Assembly: GCF_026241165.1 (NCBI RefSeq) | Contig: NZ_JAPFQN010000009.1 | Coordinates: 1-64,000, forward strand | Direction: 5' to 3' | DNA length: 64,000 bases | DNA from: Mangrovivirga halotolerans | GTDB lineage: Bacteria > Bacteroidota > Bacteroidia > Cytophagales > Cyclobacteriaceae | Shown here: in pieces, positions 1 through 8,416 of the stretch | Position numbering within the stretch: position 1 is the stretch's first letter | How the letters are laid out: every line of letters begins with the position of its first letter | Notes under the pieces: generated by a model | The model's input: the letters and a program-made list of their open reading frames with translations, nothing else | Database searches by the model: none | Told to the model about the DNA's origin: nothing | Translations under genes and position numbers: made by a program

Positions 1-598
1 AAGGAATGACAGAGGACTAATGCGCGAGATAGGTCTTGATTCCTTGCGCGTAACATAGTTCACCTCTGTCTTCCTTTAGAATAAATTATTAAGATTTATC
101 TTTATTGTAAAGTAAAGGCAGCGTAACGAGGATGGATTTGAGATCAGCGTTTGCAACGCTGATATAGCTGTTTCAGGTATATATGGATTGCAAATCCATG
201 GATAAGGCTTCGGAATTACAAATTCCAAAGAGCATTGAATAATTATGTTATATTATTTTATTTAAGAATCTTCATAATAAAAAGTAGCTGTTCGACATTT
301 GCAATGTCGTACTATTATCATAGGATCTGTGATCCGAATTAATAGTGGAGACACAAGCATGCAGAGGCATTAATTAAGCAATAGAATTGCCCATCTCAAG
401 CATCCTCGTTTCTCTTATGGTTTAAACGAGGACGATTGTTCTCTCCGTAGGTAGCAAAATTAAAAAGTGTTCCCATCGTCCTTGTTTAGCACAGGGTAAC
501 GAGGATGGATTTGAGGTCAGCGTTTGTAACGCTGTTTATTAAGATTCAAATATATTTAATTGTAATCGCGCTCTCGCTTACACTCTCACTCTTCCTTC
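1..598. repeat. Hairpin-rich non-coding region
   Basis: I see no gene here. The stretch holds a series of short palindromes with different stems around TTGCAA-like centres: near 147-160 (AGCG/CGCT), 183-199 (ATGGATT/AATCCAT), 211-225 (GGAAT/ATTCC), 291-307 (CGACAT/ATGTCG) and 322-334 (GGATC/GATCC). A 39-bp unit starting GTAACGAGGATGG occurs at 123-161 and again at 496-534 with two differences. CCTCGTTT (404-411) pairs with AAACGAGG (424-431), and GGACGAT (430-436) with ATCGTCC (475-481). Positions 1-15 and 63-76 are also near-complementary. The region resembles REP-type intergenic hairpin clusters. It lies downstream of kdsC and continues beyond the window edge. Confidence 0.6.
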
Positions 599-1135
599 TC
601 ACTCTCCTTTAGTCGCCATTCGATCCAAAATATCATGCAATTTACCCTGGCTGAGTAAGATCAGGTCTGCCACTTCTCTCAGTACGCCATACCCGCCTTT
701 TGTTTCGCATCTGTAGTCTACATATTTATCCATATACGACGGGGCATCTTGAGGGGTAGCTGCCAGGCCAACCATAGAAAGTATTGGCAGGTCTATCACA
801 TCATCACCAATAAAACAGACTTCATCATCGGCAGCTTTGTGATCGAGCTTTATCTTTTTATAAATATCCAATTTATTTTTAGCTCCATGATAGTGGAAAT
901 CTAATTTTAATTCTTCACATCTGTTTTTAACAACCTTTGAATTTCTACCTGTAATAGCACCGACAGTAATATTAGATTCCTTTAAAAATCGAATTATTTG
1001 TCCATCGCGAACATGAAATCTTTTGTACTCCATTCCATCATTGTTGTATATAATGCCTCCGTCTGTCAAAACACCGTCAACATCAAATAATACAACTTTG
1101 ATTTTTCTTGCTTTACTATAAATTGAATGGTTCAT
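599..1135 (-). CDS. kdsC: 3-deoxy-D-manno-octulosonate 8-phosphate phosphatase (KdsC), HAD family
   Basis: Hydrolyses KDO 8-phosphate to KDO in the cytoplasm, the step after KdsA in making the inner-core sugar of lipopolysaccharide. The 178-aa protein has the usual KdsC length. It shows the HAD nucleophile motif DVDGVLTDG (Asp18 and Asp20), a TGR motif near residue 63 and the Mg-binding GDDVIDLP motif near residue 110. There is no cap domain, as expected for this tetrameric subfamily. The start is an ATG at 1135. It is divergent from the penicillin-acylase gene. kdsA lies about 7 kb away on the other strand, so the KDO genes are near each other but not in one operon. A related nonulosonate phosphatase is possible but less likely. 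Confidence 0.9.
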   Translation of the reverse strand: MNHSIYSKARKIKVVLFDVDGVLTDGGIIYNNDGMEYKRFHVRDGQIIRFLKESNITVGAITGRNSKVVKNRCEELKLDFHYHGAKNKLDIYKKIKLDHKAADDEVCFIGDDVIDLPILSMVGLAATPQDAPSYMDKYVDYRCETKGGYGVLREVADLILLSQGKLHDILDRMATKGE

Positions 1136-1312
1136 AATTTATTCTTTTGATGGAAAATAAGTAGTTTAACTCTTTATTAAAATCAATTCACTTTTTTAAG
1201 ATGTATTAAATGAATATTTTGTGATACTTATTAAAGAGTTTACAAAAGCAAAATAGGTTTTTTTTGTTATTTGTTAATTCTTACGCAATTTAATGAGGGA
1301 TCAAAGAACAAT

Positions 1313-3739
1313 ATGAACTGGCTAAGATTTTTTTTCGCTCTCGCTCTATGCCTTGCATGGGTATATTTCCTTTCAAATCCAATTTCATTAGGTGATACAA
1401 ATGTCCCGCCTCCGGGAAAGATTATGTCTTTAAATGAAGGGTTCTGGCAAAATTCAGAGCCTGTGGATACTAATGAAAAAACAATCGAGATAAAGGTTGA
1501 CTCTCTTAAAGGTACAGTTACAGTCGTTTATGACAGCTTGAATATTCCACATGTTTTTGCAGAGAATAGATATGATATGTTTTTTGCGCAGGGATATGTT
1601 ACTGCGCGTGACAGGCTCTGGCAAATGGACTTTCAAGTTAGAGGTGCTGCAGGAAGAATATCCGAAATTGTTGGAGATATAGCATTGGAGTATGACCGGT
1701 CAATGAGAAGAAAAGGTCTGCCTTATTCTGCTAATAATGCGCTACAGGAACTGTTGAGAGATCCTGAAACAAGAGAAGCAGTACTAGCCTATACCTCCGG
1801 CGTAAATGAATATATATCTGAATTAGAAGAAAAGGATTACCCGGTAGAATATAAGATATTAAATTATGAACCGGAGGAATGGTCACCACTTAAAACGGCC
1901 TTATTACTTAAAATGATGGCCAATGATCTGGCTTACAGAAATAATGATTTTCAGTTTACTAACCTGTATAGTAAGTTAGGGAAAGAACTGTTCGATCTAT
2001 TGTATCCTGAAAGACTGGAATCTGAAGATCCGGTAATCAATACGGATAGGAAATGGGATTTTGATGGATACAAATATAATCAATCAATGGTTGATTCGAT
2101 AGTGAATATCTATCCTGAGAATATGCTGGATCAACCAGATAAAGATAATGGTTCAAATAACTGGGCTGTATCAGGCTCCAAGACCAAATCCGGTTACCCT
2201 ATCCTGGCAAATGATCCACACTTAAAACTCAGGCTTCCGTCAATATGGTATATGATCCATTTGCAATCACCTGGGTACGATGTAATGGGAGCATCATTAC
2301 CCGGAGCTCCAGCAGTGATTAGTGGATTTAACAGAAATATTGCCTGGGGAGTAACTAATGCACGTCGAGATCTAGTGGATTGGTATTCAATCAAATTCAA
2401 GAATAAGGAAAGAAAGCAATATTATCACGACGGAAAATATTATCCCACGCGGTCGAAGATTGAAACTATCAAAGTTAAAGGGAAGGACGACTACAAGGAT
2501 ACTGTAATTTACACCCATCACGGACCGGTAATGTATGATGATTCCTTTAAAGGAGATAGCTCAAGAATAGGTTTTGCGATGAAATGGATCTCTCATGAGA
2601 AAAGTAATGAGTTGAAAACATTTATTGAATTAAATGCTGCAACTAATTATGATGACTACCGGGAAGCTTTAAAGCATTATATATCACCGGCGCAAAACTT
2701 TGTCTTTGCATCTACAGATGGAGATATCGCAATGACTATTCAGGGTAAATTCCCTGTGAAATTTCCTGAGCAAGGTAAATTTGTAATGGATGGAACTTCC
2801 AGTGTTTATGACTGGTCAAATTATATTCCAATGGAACATAATGCTTCTTCATTAAATCCGGAGAGAGGTTTTGTGAGCTCAGCTAACCAGGTTCCTACAG
2901 CAGCTGATTATCCATACTGGTATTTAGCCGGTGATTTTGAGTATTATCGCAACAGGGTGATCAATGAGGAATTAACCTCAATGAATGACATCACTATCGA
3001 TGATATGAAAAAGCTGCAGCAAAATAATCTCAATTTGAAGGCTAAAGAGATTTTACCCTGGTTATTAGACACTCTTGATCAGTCAGGTTTAAATGACAGA
3101 CAAATGGAAGTGTACAATACCCTTAAGGAATGGAACTTCATGAATGATCCGGAACTCGTTGCCCCGGTATATTTCAATGTGTGGTATGATACACTTGATG
3201 ATATGATCTGGAAGCCGGTTAAAGATTTTGATGGTCCGGTACAAATGCCTGAATACGGAGTTATTTCTTCATTGTTGAAAAACGGCACAATTAAGCCTTA
3301 TCTCGATACATTTAATATAGCTTTAAATGATTCTATCAGGGCGAGTTTTATCCGATCAGTAACTGTTATTGACACCTTGATGTCCCAAAGAAATGACTCG
3401 TTAACCTGGGCTTCTTATAAAGATACCTATGCCCAACATTTAGTTCCTGCTTTTAAAGGTTTTAATGAAGAACATCTTAATATCGGGGGAGGTAGTAATA
3501 TCGTCAATGCAACAAAGAAGAATCATGGTCCGGCCTGGCGAATGATCGTTTCACTGGAGCCGGGAAATGTCGAGGCACATGCCATTATTGCCGGAGGACA
3601 AAGTGGTAATCCGGGTAGCAAAGGATATAATGAGTACATTAGAGACTGGGCAATGGGTAAGTACTATCAGTTGAATTTTGCAGAGACAAAAGAAGAGTTG
3701 ACAGGAAGTAAATTAGAGCTAAATATTAATCAGAATTAA
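1313..3739 (+). CDS. Penicillin acylase family protein (Ntn-hydrolase, periplasmic)
   Basis: A member of the penicillin amidase/acyl-homoserine lactone acylase family, which cleaves amide bonds after self-processing into alpha and beta chains. The signature GSNNWAV is present: Ser281 (counted from the ATG at 1313) would become the N-terminal nucleophile of the beta chain. The following NDPHL segment is also typical. A hydrophobic N-terminus (residues 4-20) fits a signal peptide or anchor. An in-frame TTG at 1271 would add 14 residues; the ATG at 1313 directly precedes the signal-like segment and is preferred. Length about 808 aa matches the family. The natural substrate cannot be told from sequence. 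The next gene starts one base after this stop codon. Confidence 0.88.
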   Translation: MNWLRFFFALALCLAWVYFLSNPISLGDTNVPPPGKIMSLNEGFWQNSEPVDTNEKTIEIKVDSLKGTVTVVYDSLNIPHVFAENRYDMFFAQGYVTARDRLWQMDFQVRGAAGRISEIVGDIALEYDRSMRRKGLPYSANNALQELLRDPETREAVLAYTSGVNEYISELEEKDYPVEYKILNYEPEEWSPLKTALLLKMMANDLAYRNNDFQFTNLYSKLGKELFDLLYPERLESEDPVINTDRKWDFDGYKYNQSMVDSIVNIYPENMLDQPDKDNGSNNWAVSGSKTKSGYPILANDPHLKLRLPSIWYMIHLQSPGYDVMGASLPGAPAVISGFNRNIAWGVTNARRDLVDWYSIKFKNKERKQYYHDGKYYPTRSKIETIKVKGKDDYKDTVIYTHHGPVMYDDSFKGDSSRIGFAMKWISHEKSNELKTFIELNAATNYDDYREALKHYISPAQNFVFASTDGDIAMTIQGKFPVKFPEQGKFVMDGTSSVYDWSNYIPMEHNASSLNPERGFVSSANQVPTAADYPYWYLAGDFEYYRNRVINEELTSMNDITIDDMKKLQQNNLNLKAKEILPWLLDTLDQSGLNDRQMEVYNTLKEWNFMNDPELVAPVYFNVWYDTLDDMIWKPVKDFDGPVQMPEYGVISSLLKNGTIKPYLDTFNIALNDSIRASFIRSVTVIDTLMSQRNDSLTWASYKDTYAQHLVPAFKGFNEEHLNIGGGSNIVNATKKNHGPAWRMIVSLEPGNVEAHAIIAGGQSGNPGSKGYNEYIRDWAMGKYYQLNFAETKEELTGSKLELNINQN

Positions 3740-3740
3740 G

Positions 3741-4121
3741 ATGAAAACATTTGGAATGACCATATTAGTCGGCGTGCTGGTTTATTTTTTACACCCATTT
3801 CTGCCGTGGTATAGCCCGATGATTTTTTCAATAATCGTTTTCGCTGCTATTGAAATGAAATTGGGGAATGTTTTTGCTGCCGCTTTTTTTGGTTCTGTAC
3901 TGGCTTCTTTGATCTTAACATTTCAGATAGATACCGCGAATGAAGCAATTTTAAGTAGCCGAATGGCAGGTATCTTTGATTTAACTTCCAGCATATATTT
4001 ACATGTTATTACAGCTTTAATAGCCGGAATAAGTGGTATGCTTGGCGGTTTTCTTGGTTATTCTTTCCGTAGAATGCTCGTGAAGCGAAGGAAAGATAAT
4101 TTGTATTACGGTGGAAGATAA
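3741..4121 (+). CDS. Small integral membrane protein of unknown function
   Basis: A 126-aa protein that I do not recognise. It is strongly hydrophobic, with about four likely membrane helices (residues 5-20, 24-40, 44-62 and 88-108), and ends in a basic cytoplasmic tail rich in Arg and Lys. It starts one base after the penicillin-acylase stop, so the two are almost certainly co-transcribed and perhaps translationally coupled. That suggests a membrane accessory role for the acylase, but nothing in the sequence proves it. Confidence 0.65.
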   Translation: MKTFGMTILVGVLVYFLHPFLPWYSPMIFSIIVFAAIEMKLGNVFAAAFFGSVLASLILTFQIDTANEAILSSRMAGIFDLTSSIYLHVITALIAGISGMLGGFLGYSFRRMLVKRRKDNLYYGGR

Positions 4122-4152
4122 GTTACTAAAAAAATGCATTTAATTTCTTAAT

Positions 4153-4877
4153 ACACCGCAAAGACGCAGAGATCGCGAAGGTGAATGCTAAACCATTCTA
4201 ATACTATCCAACCAATCAACTATATAATGAATGAAAATCAACTTTCAAAAGTGGTTTTGCAAGCTGCAATTGAAGTTCATAAACAGCTAGGTGCAGGGCT
4301 TTTAGAATCAGTATATGAAAAATGTTTGATCTATGAATTGGAAAAAATAGGCTTAGAAGTTAAAAGTCAAATATTAGTCCCTATTTCTTATAAAAATGAA
4401 AAATTAGATTCTGGATTTAGATTAGACCTGTTGATTGAGAATAAATTAATACTAGAAATTAAATCAGTAAAAGAATTAGAACCTATTCATACTGCTCAAC
4501 TATTAACATATTTAAAACTCACAAATCTGAAGCTAGGTTTACTTCTGAACTTTAATGTGCCATTAATGAAAAATGGAATAAAAAGAATAGTAAATCACCT
4601 TTAACGGTTAAATAATAAATATATTCCTTGCGACCTCATGAAGAATTTCATTCAGTCAGTATGAAAGCTTTCGCCTTTGGTTTTTTTATTCGTTCTGTAA
4701 ATAAAGATTAATAGAGGATATGTCTGATCTTTAAAAAAATAGAATTATTTTTTTAATATACCGCAAAGGAGCAAGGGACGTTAAGATAGCTTCGCTATTA
4801 AATTGGATCAATAAAAATCTAGATAAGAAGAAATGGCTTCAGGCATTTCCTTTGCGAACTTTGCGCCTTTGCGGTGT
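4153..4877. mobile_element. Candidate repeat-bracketed GxxExxY element 1
   Basis: A GxxExxY gene lies between inverted copies of a triple-heptad repeat. The left arm at 4153-4181 (ACACCGCAAAG...) and the right arm at 4849-4877 (reverse complement) match at 25 of 29 positions. Both have three CGCRARG-type heptads spaced 8 and 9 bases apart. A third, direct copy lies at about 4758-4785, followed by the small hairpin ATAGC-TTC-GCTAT. No target-site duplication is obvious. Calling this mobile is an inference from the inverted-repeat layout and from a second such element at 34212-35129. Confidence 0.4.
4227..4604 (+). CDS. GxxExxY protein (PD-(D/E)XK nuclease-like, PDDEXK_3 type)
   Basis: A short protein of the GxxExxY family, assigned to the PD-(D/E)XK nuclease fold; its biological role is not established. 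The name-giving motif is visible as GLLESVYE near residues 25-32. The nuclease-like core is RLDLLIENKLILEIKSVK near residues 68-85, with the Asp and the ExK placed as in active PD-(D/E)XK enzymes. An in-frame ATG at 4185 would add 14 residues. The ATG at 4227 gives 125 aa, exactly the length of the paralogue at 34631-35008, so I chose it. The gene is flanked by inverted CGCAAAG-type repeats. Its catalytic residues look intact, so it is probably functional. Confidence 0.82.
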   Translation: MNENQLSKVVLQAAIEVHKQLGAGLLESVYEKCLIYELEKIGLEVKSQILVPISYKNEKLDSGFRLDLLIENKLILEIKSVKELEPIHTAQLLTYLKLTNLKLGLLLNFNVPLMKNGIKRIVNHL

Positions 4878-5014
4878 GTTATTAATTTTATATTTGTTAA
4901 GATAGAATCAATGATTCATACCATTCATGTAAAAACCACCTCAATATTATCAATATTTCTTCCTGATTATTATTTTTAAGACTAGTTGAAAATTAAACCA
5001 AAACCAAAATAGAA
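4605..5014. repeat. Intergenic region with CGCAAAG-type repeats
   Basis: No gene seen. It contains one direct repeat copy (about 4758-4785), the hairpin at 4786-4798 and the inverted right arm at 4849-4877. The rest is AT-rich sequence leading to the AIM24-like gene; no clear promoter motif stands out. Confidence 0.55.
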
Positions 5015-5815
5015 ATGAGGTCACACGAAATAGATTACGAGATCTTTGGAGAAGAAATGCAGTTTGTAGAGATCGAGCTAGATCCACAGGAAGCTGTTGT
5101 TGCAGAAGCAGGAAGTTTTATGATGATGGAAACGGGAATCCAGATGGAGACAATCTTTGGAGATGGTTCGAACCAGGATTCTGGGGTACTTGGCAAATTG
5201 TTTTCTGCAGGAAAGAGGTTGCTTACCGGTGAGAGCTTGTTTATGACTGCCTACCTGAACCAGGGAAGTGGAAAGAAAAAAGTAAGTTTTGCTTCACCGT
5301 ATCCGGGACGAATTATACCAATTGATCTGGCTGAAAAAGGCGGTAAATTCATCTGCCAAAAAGATGCTTTTCTTTGTGCCGCGAAAGGAGTTACAGTAGG
5401 TATTGAATTTTCTAAGCGGTTAGGGCGTGGATTCTTCGGTGGAGAAGGTTTTATCATGCAAAAGCTCGAAGGTGATGGAATGGCCTTTGTACATGCAGGA
5501 GGAACAATTGTTAGAAAAGATCTTCAGGCCGGAGACGTACTTAAAGTAGATACCGGTTGTTTGGTCGGCTTCACTCAGACAGTTGATTATGATATCGAAT
5601 TTATCGGAGGAATTAAAAATTCGATATTCGGGGGTGAAGGACTGTTTTATGCAACACTCAGAGGACCTGGTACCGTTTATATTCAGTCATTACCGTTTAG
5701 TAGATTAGCCTCAAGAGTATTTGCTGCAGCACCTCAAGGTGGAGGAAAACAAAAAGGAGAAGGTAGTATTCTGGGAGGTATCGGAAACCTGCTTGATGGA
5801 GACAATAACTTTTAA
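5015..5815 (+). CDS. TIGR00266 / AIM24 family protein
   Basis: A 266-aa member of the AIM24/TIGR00266 family (old DUF124), a beta-rich fold related to the TRAP-like superfamily; the bacterial function is unknown. Family hallmarks include [10 protein letters not shown] near residues 29-38, the glycine-rich segments GFFGGEGF and SIFGGEGLF, and the closing [16 protein letters not shown]. There is no signal peptide or membrane segment, so it is probably cytoplasmic. It is a single-gene unit: repeats lie upstream and a clear rho-independent terminator follows at 5843-5872. The start ATG at 5015 is supported by the conserved N-terminus. Confidence 0.87.
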   Translation: MRSHEIDYEIFGEEMQFVEIELDPQEAVVAEAGSFMMMETGIQMETIFGDGSNQDSGVLGKLFSAGKRLLTGESLFMTAYLNQGSGKKKVSFASPYPGRIIPIDLAEKGGKFICQKDAFLCAAKGVTVGIEFSKRLGRGFFGGEGFIMQKLEGDGMAFVHAGGTIVRKDLQAGDVLKVDTGCLVGFTQTVDYDIEFIGGIKNSIFGGEGLFYATLRGPGTVYIQSLPFSRLASRVFAAAPQGGGKQKGEGSILGGIGNLLDGDNNF

Positions 5816-5842
5816 TATAAATACTAATTAACAACCAATCAT

Positions 5843-5872
5843 ATCCCGGGCAGCATTGACCGGGATTTTTTT
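5843..5872 (+). terminator. Rho-independent terminator after the AIM24-like gene
   Basis: The stem ATCCCGG/CCGGGAT with a 10-base loop is followed by a run of six or more T. It lies 27 bases after the stop codon. Confidence 0.85.
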
Positions 5873-5895
5873 ATGCTCCAAAGTTTTAAGATTGC

Positions 5896-6119
5896 AGCTG
5901 TTCGACATGTTCTGTAAGGCATATCGAACTAAAATATTTGCAATTTAAAATCGTATTCATCTATGATTTCAGATGCGCTGCGCTAACATCTGGAACAGCA
6001 TCAGGCCTATTACATAGTTTATAATAAGTTTACTAAAAGCACTAAACAAACTCTACTCGTCATTTCGCTCGTCTAGTGCTGGTAGCCGAAAGGCGCACCT
6101 GCAAGGAGAAATCTGTTTG
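5896..6119 (+). repeat. Long composite repeat, copy 1 (about 225 bp)
   Basis: A repeat beginning AGCTGTTCGACATG. It contains palindrome arms CGACATG/CATATCG, then AGATG/CATCT around a GCGCTGCGC-type loop, then a tail with GGTAGCC-GAAA-GGC. The whole unit recurs at 6911-7133 in direct orientation. The first 105 bp alone recur at 6210-6315 and, inverted, at 41053-41151. No coding capacity is apparent. Confidence 0.75.
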
Positions 6120-6209
6120 TGAAATCTATTAGGATATTTTTGATTTAAATCAAGAGTATCTTATTAATCTATAAATTGTTTAAATTTATTTTCACCAATT
6201 ATACCAAGC

Positions 6210-6315
6210 AGCTGTTCGATATGTTCCGAAAGGCATGTCGAAATAAAATATTTACGATTTAAAATCACATTCATTCATGATTTCAGATGCGCTGCGTTAA
6301 CATCTGGAACAGCAT
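6210..6315 (+). repeat. Composite repeat, copy 2 (about 105 bp)
   Basis: A shorter copy with CGATATG...CATGTCG arms and the same AGATG/CATCT hairpin. Together with the next 150 bases (to 6469) it matches, in inverted orientation, the block at 40898-41151 at the other side of the glycan locus. Confidence 0.72.
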
Positions 6316-6330
6316 AAATTATAGTTATTT

Positions 6331-6520
6331 GGTTAGTAAGTGATTGGTTATCAATGTGCTTAACTCTAAAATGAAGAACCAGGATTTACATAGATTAAAA
6401 ATAGATTAACAGGATTGCTCCTGAGACGAATAAAAAAACACACCGCAAAGACGCAAAAGTCGCATGGGAAAACAGCAAGCTGTTTATTTTTCACCACAGA
6501 TAACACAGAGGACGCAGAGA
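6331..6520 (+). repeat. Repeat block: AACCAGGATTTACA tract plus CGCAAAG and CACAGAG heptad repeats
   Basis: Positions 6331-6437 match the inverse of about 40930-41035. The block continues into ACACCGCAAAG-type heptads (6438-6469), the hairpin AACAGC-AA-GCTGTT (6470-6483), an ACCACAGA-type triple heptad (6493-6520) and another hairpin, AATTGC-TGAC-GCAATT. The alternation of heptad triplet and small hairpin is the same as in the other islands. Confidence 0.7.
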
Positions 6521-6593
6521 ATTGCTGACGCAATTTATTTACATCACGAGTTTAATATGACCTCTACAGTTCCAATTTAATTTAATGGTTCTC

Positions 6594-6776
6594 CACTCTC
6601 ACTCCCACACTCACTCTGCTTTCGGGGGTCGATATTGTATTGATTCTTTGATCCTGACAAGTGATAGCTTCGTCATGGGCTTTTTGTTCTACCCTGACAT
6701 TTATCGTCATGGGTTCGTTTCTTGGATGCTGACATTCGAAAGCATCGTCAGTATTTGTATCAAGACAAAAATGAAG
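6594..6776 (+). repeat. TGAC-hairpin repeat array, left copy (about 183 bp)
   Basis: Nearly identical, in inverted orientation, to 37924-38105. It has three consecutive hairpins with TGAC...GTCA outer arms. One inner stem reads AAGT/GCTT here but ATGC/GCAT in the other copy, a compensatory base-pair change. An open frame across this block (6585-6791) is a chance product of the repeat. Confidence 0.75.
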
Positions 6777-6910
6777 AGGAGGAATGATTAGTAAAATTTA
6801 ATAGAAGATTCAAAATTAAAAGAATAGGCAGTTTTGGTGAATTTTACAACCACGAAGAAAACTCATCCTATAATCTTTATATCCTATAAATCCTAGTTCA
6901 GACAAACAGC

Positions 6911-7133
6911 AGCTGTTCGACATGTTCCGAAGGGCATGTCGAACTAAAATATTTGCGATTTAAATCGCATTCATTTATGGTTCAAGATGCGCTGTGCTAA
7001 CACCTGGAAAAGCATCAGGCCTATTACATAGTTTATAATGAGTTTACTAAAAGCACTAACCAAACTCTACTCGTCATTTCGCTCGTCTTGTGCTGGTCGC
7101 CGAAAGGCGCACCTGCAAGGAGAAATCTGTCTG
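6911..7133 (+). repeat. Long composite repeat, copy 3 (about 223 bp)
   Basis: A direct repeat of 5896-6119 with few differences. It keeps the CGACATG/CATGTCG palindrome, the TTTGCGATTTAAATCGCA-like palindrome and the GGTCGCC-GAAA-GGC hairpin, which carries a GNRA-type loop. Confidence 0.75.
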
Positions 7134-7171
7134 TATAATGTACAGGTCTGTTTTTGGATTTGCTTTAAGAG

Positions 7172-7326
7172 TACCAATAACCAATAACTAATCTCAAATA
7201 ACCATTAACTAATAACTCACCTTTGTACCCATTTTTCATTAATAATTAATAAGTTTGTCATTTGGTTAGAAGAGTGGGAGGTAAGTGCTGATTGGGAATT
7301 GCTTTTTACAGGAATAAATCGAAAGA
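7172..7326 (+). other. CCAATAACT-type low-complexity tract and leader upstream of the glycan operon
   Basis: Positions 7172-7219 are made of degenerate ACCAATAACTAAT units; the remainder is AT-rich leader. Similar tracts, in the same orientation relative to the gene, lie upstream of 35320, 38507, 40705 (minus) and 41802. I see no clear promoter motif in this copy. Confidence 0.4.
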
Positions 7327-8289
7327 ATGAATCGAAAGAAAATTGTAGTAACAGGAGGCGCCGGCTTTATTGGATCAAACCTTACTGAAGCACTACTGGA
7401 TGATGAGCGGGTATCAAAAGTGTTAGTCATAGATGACCTTTCTAATGGATATTATGAAAATATTGAACCATTTGAATCCCATCCAAAGTTCGAATTTCAG
7501 AAAGAAGATATCAGGAATTATGAGAAGATGGTAGAGCTTACTGCCGGATATGATGCAATTTCGCACCAGGCTGCATTAGGTTCGGTACCAAGATCGATTG
7601 AAAATCCCATGCTTTCCAATGAAGTTAATGTTGATGGAACCATCAATATCCTTCATTCTGCAGTTACAAATAATATTGACAGAGTAATCCTCGCCTGTTC
7701 TTCAAGCACTTATGGCGATAGTAAAGCATTACCTAAAGTAGAAGATAATATCGGAAAACCGCTAAGCCCATATGCAGTAACAAAATATGCAGTAGAGTTA
7801 TACGCAGATGTTTTTAATAAGGCATACGGCTTGAATTTCATAGGATTCAGATATTTTAATGTATTTGGACCGAAGCAAAACCCGGATAACCCATACGCAG
7901 CGGTAATTCCTATATTTTGTAAAGCATTTATTGATGGAAAGCAGCCAACAATCAATGGTGATGGAAAAACCTCAAGAGACTTTACTTTTGTAGATAATGC
8001 AGTCCAGGCCAATATTAAAGGAATATTTACAGAAGATCAATCTGCCTTAAATCAGATCTACAATATGGCTTGTGGTGAACAAACCACATTAAGTGAAATG
8101 GTAGAGATGCTTCAGGAGATCACTGGAAAGGATATTGATGCTAATTATGGACCGGAGAGACCCGGAGATGTGAAACATAGTAAGGCAGATATATCAAAGA
8201 TCACAGACAAATTAGATTATAGCCCAACTGTGAAATTCAGAGAAGGGTTGGAGAAGGTGTATCAATGGTATGAAGAGAAGTATTCTTGA
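7327..8289 (+). CDS. NAD-dependent sugar-nucleotide epimerase, UDP-GlcNAc 4-epimerase-like (WbpP/TviC type)
   Basis: An extended short-chain dehydrogenase/reductase, probably interconverting UDP-GlcNAc and UDP-GalNAc (or their uronic acids) in the cytoplasm. The Rossmann motif GGAGFIGS covers residues 10-17, and the catalytic pair is Y149-xxx-K153 in SPYAVTK. The segment HQAALGSVPRSIENP is typical of the WbpP/TviC/WbgU group, which favours N-acetylated substrates. The 320-aa length is slightly short of WbpP. It is the first gene after the repeat island, 127 bases before kdsA, and probably supplies a precursor sugar to the downstream operon. Exact substrate is inferred; GalE or a dehydratase activity is less likely. 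Confidence 0.8.
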   Translation: MNRKKIVVTGGAGFIGSNLTEALLDDERVSKVLVIDDLSNGYYENIEPFESHPKFEFQKEDIRNYEKMVELTAGYDAISHQAALGSVPRSIENPMLSNEVNVDGTINILHSAVTNNIDRVILACSSSTYGDSKALPKVEDNIGKPLSPYAVTKYAVELYADVFNKAYGLNFIGFRYFNVFGPKQNPDNPYAAVIPIFCKAFIDGKQPTINGDGKTSRDFTFVDNAVQANIKGIFTEDQSALNQIYNMACGEQTTLSEMVEMLQEITGKDIDANYGPERPGDVKHSKADISKITDKLDYSPTVKFREGLEKVYQWYEEKYS

Positions 8290-8393
8290 TTTGCCGGATC
8301 TTTATATGAAGATTTTCAAAAAACCTGCTAAATAATTATATTTCAATTAAAATACTGACGTTAGGCTTATTAGTATTTAAAGCCAAAATCAGT

Positions 8394-8401
8394 TAGATTT
8401 G
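8394..8401 (+). promoter_or_regulatory. Bacteroidota-type -7 element upstream of kdsA
   Basis: TAGATTTG matches the TAnnTTTG -7 consensus and lies 15 bases before the kdsA ATG. A matching TTTG at -33 is not evident. It could start the main polysaccharide transcript. Confidence 0.4.
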
Positions 8402-8416
8402 CTCAAAATAAACTGC

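Noticed and set aside
6585-6791. 68-aa open frame beginning MVLHSHSHTHS
   Set aside because: It lies wholly in the TGAC-hairpin repeat array, whose inverted copy at 37924-38105 does not keep a matching frame; no protein-like features.
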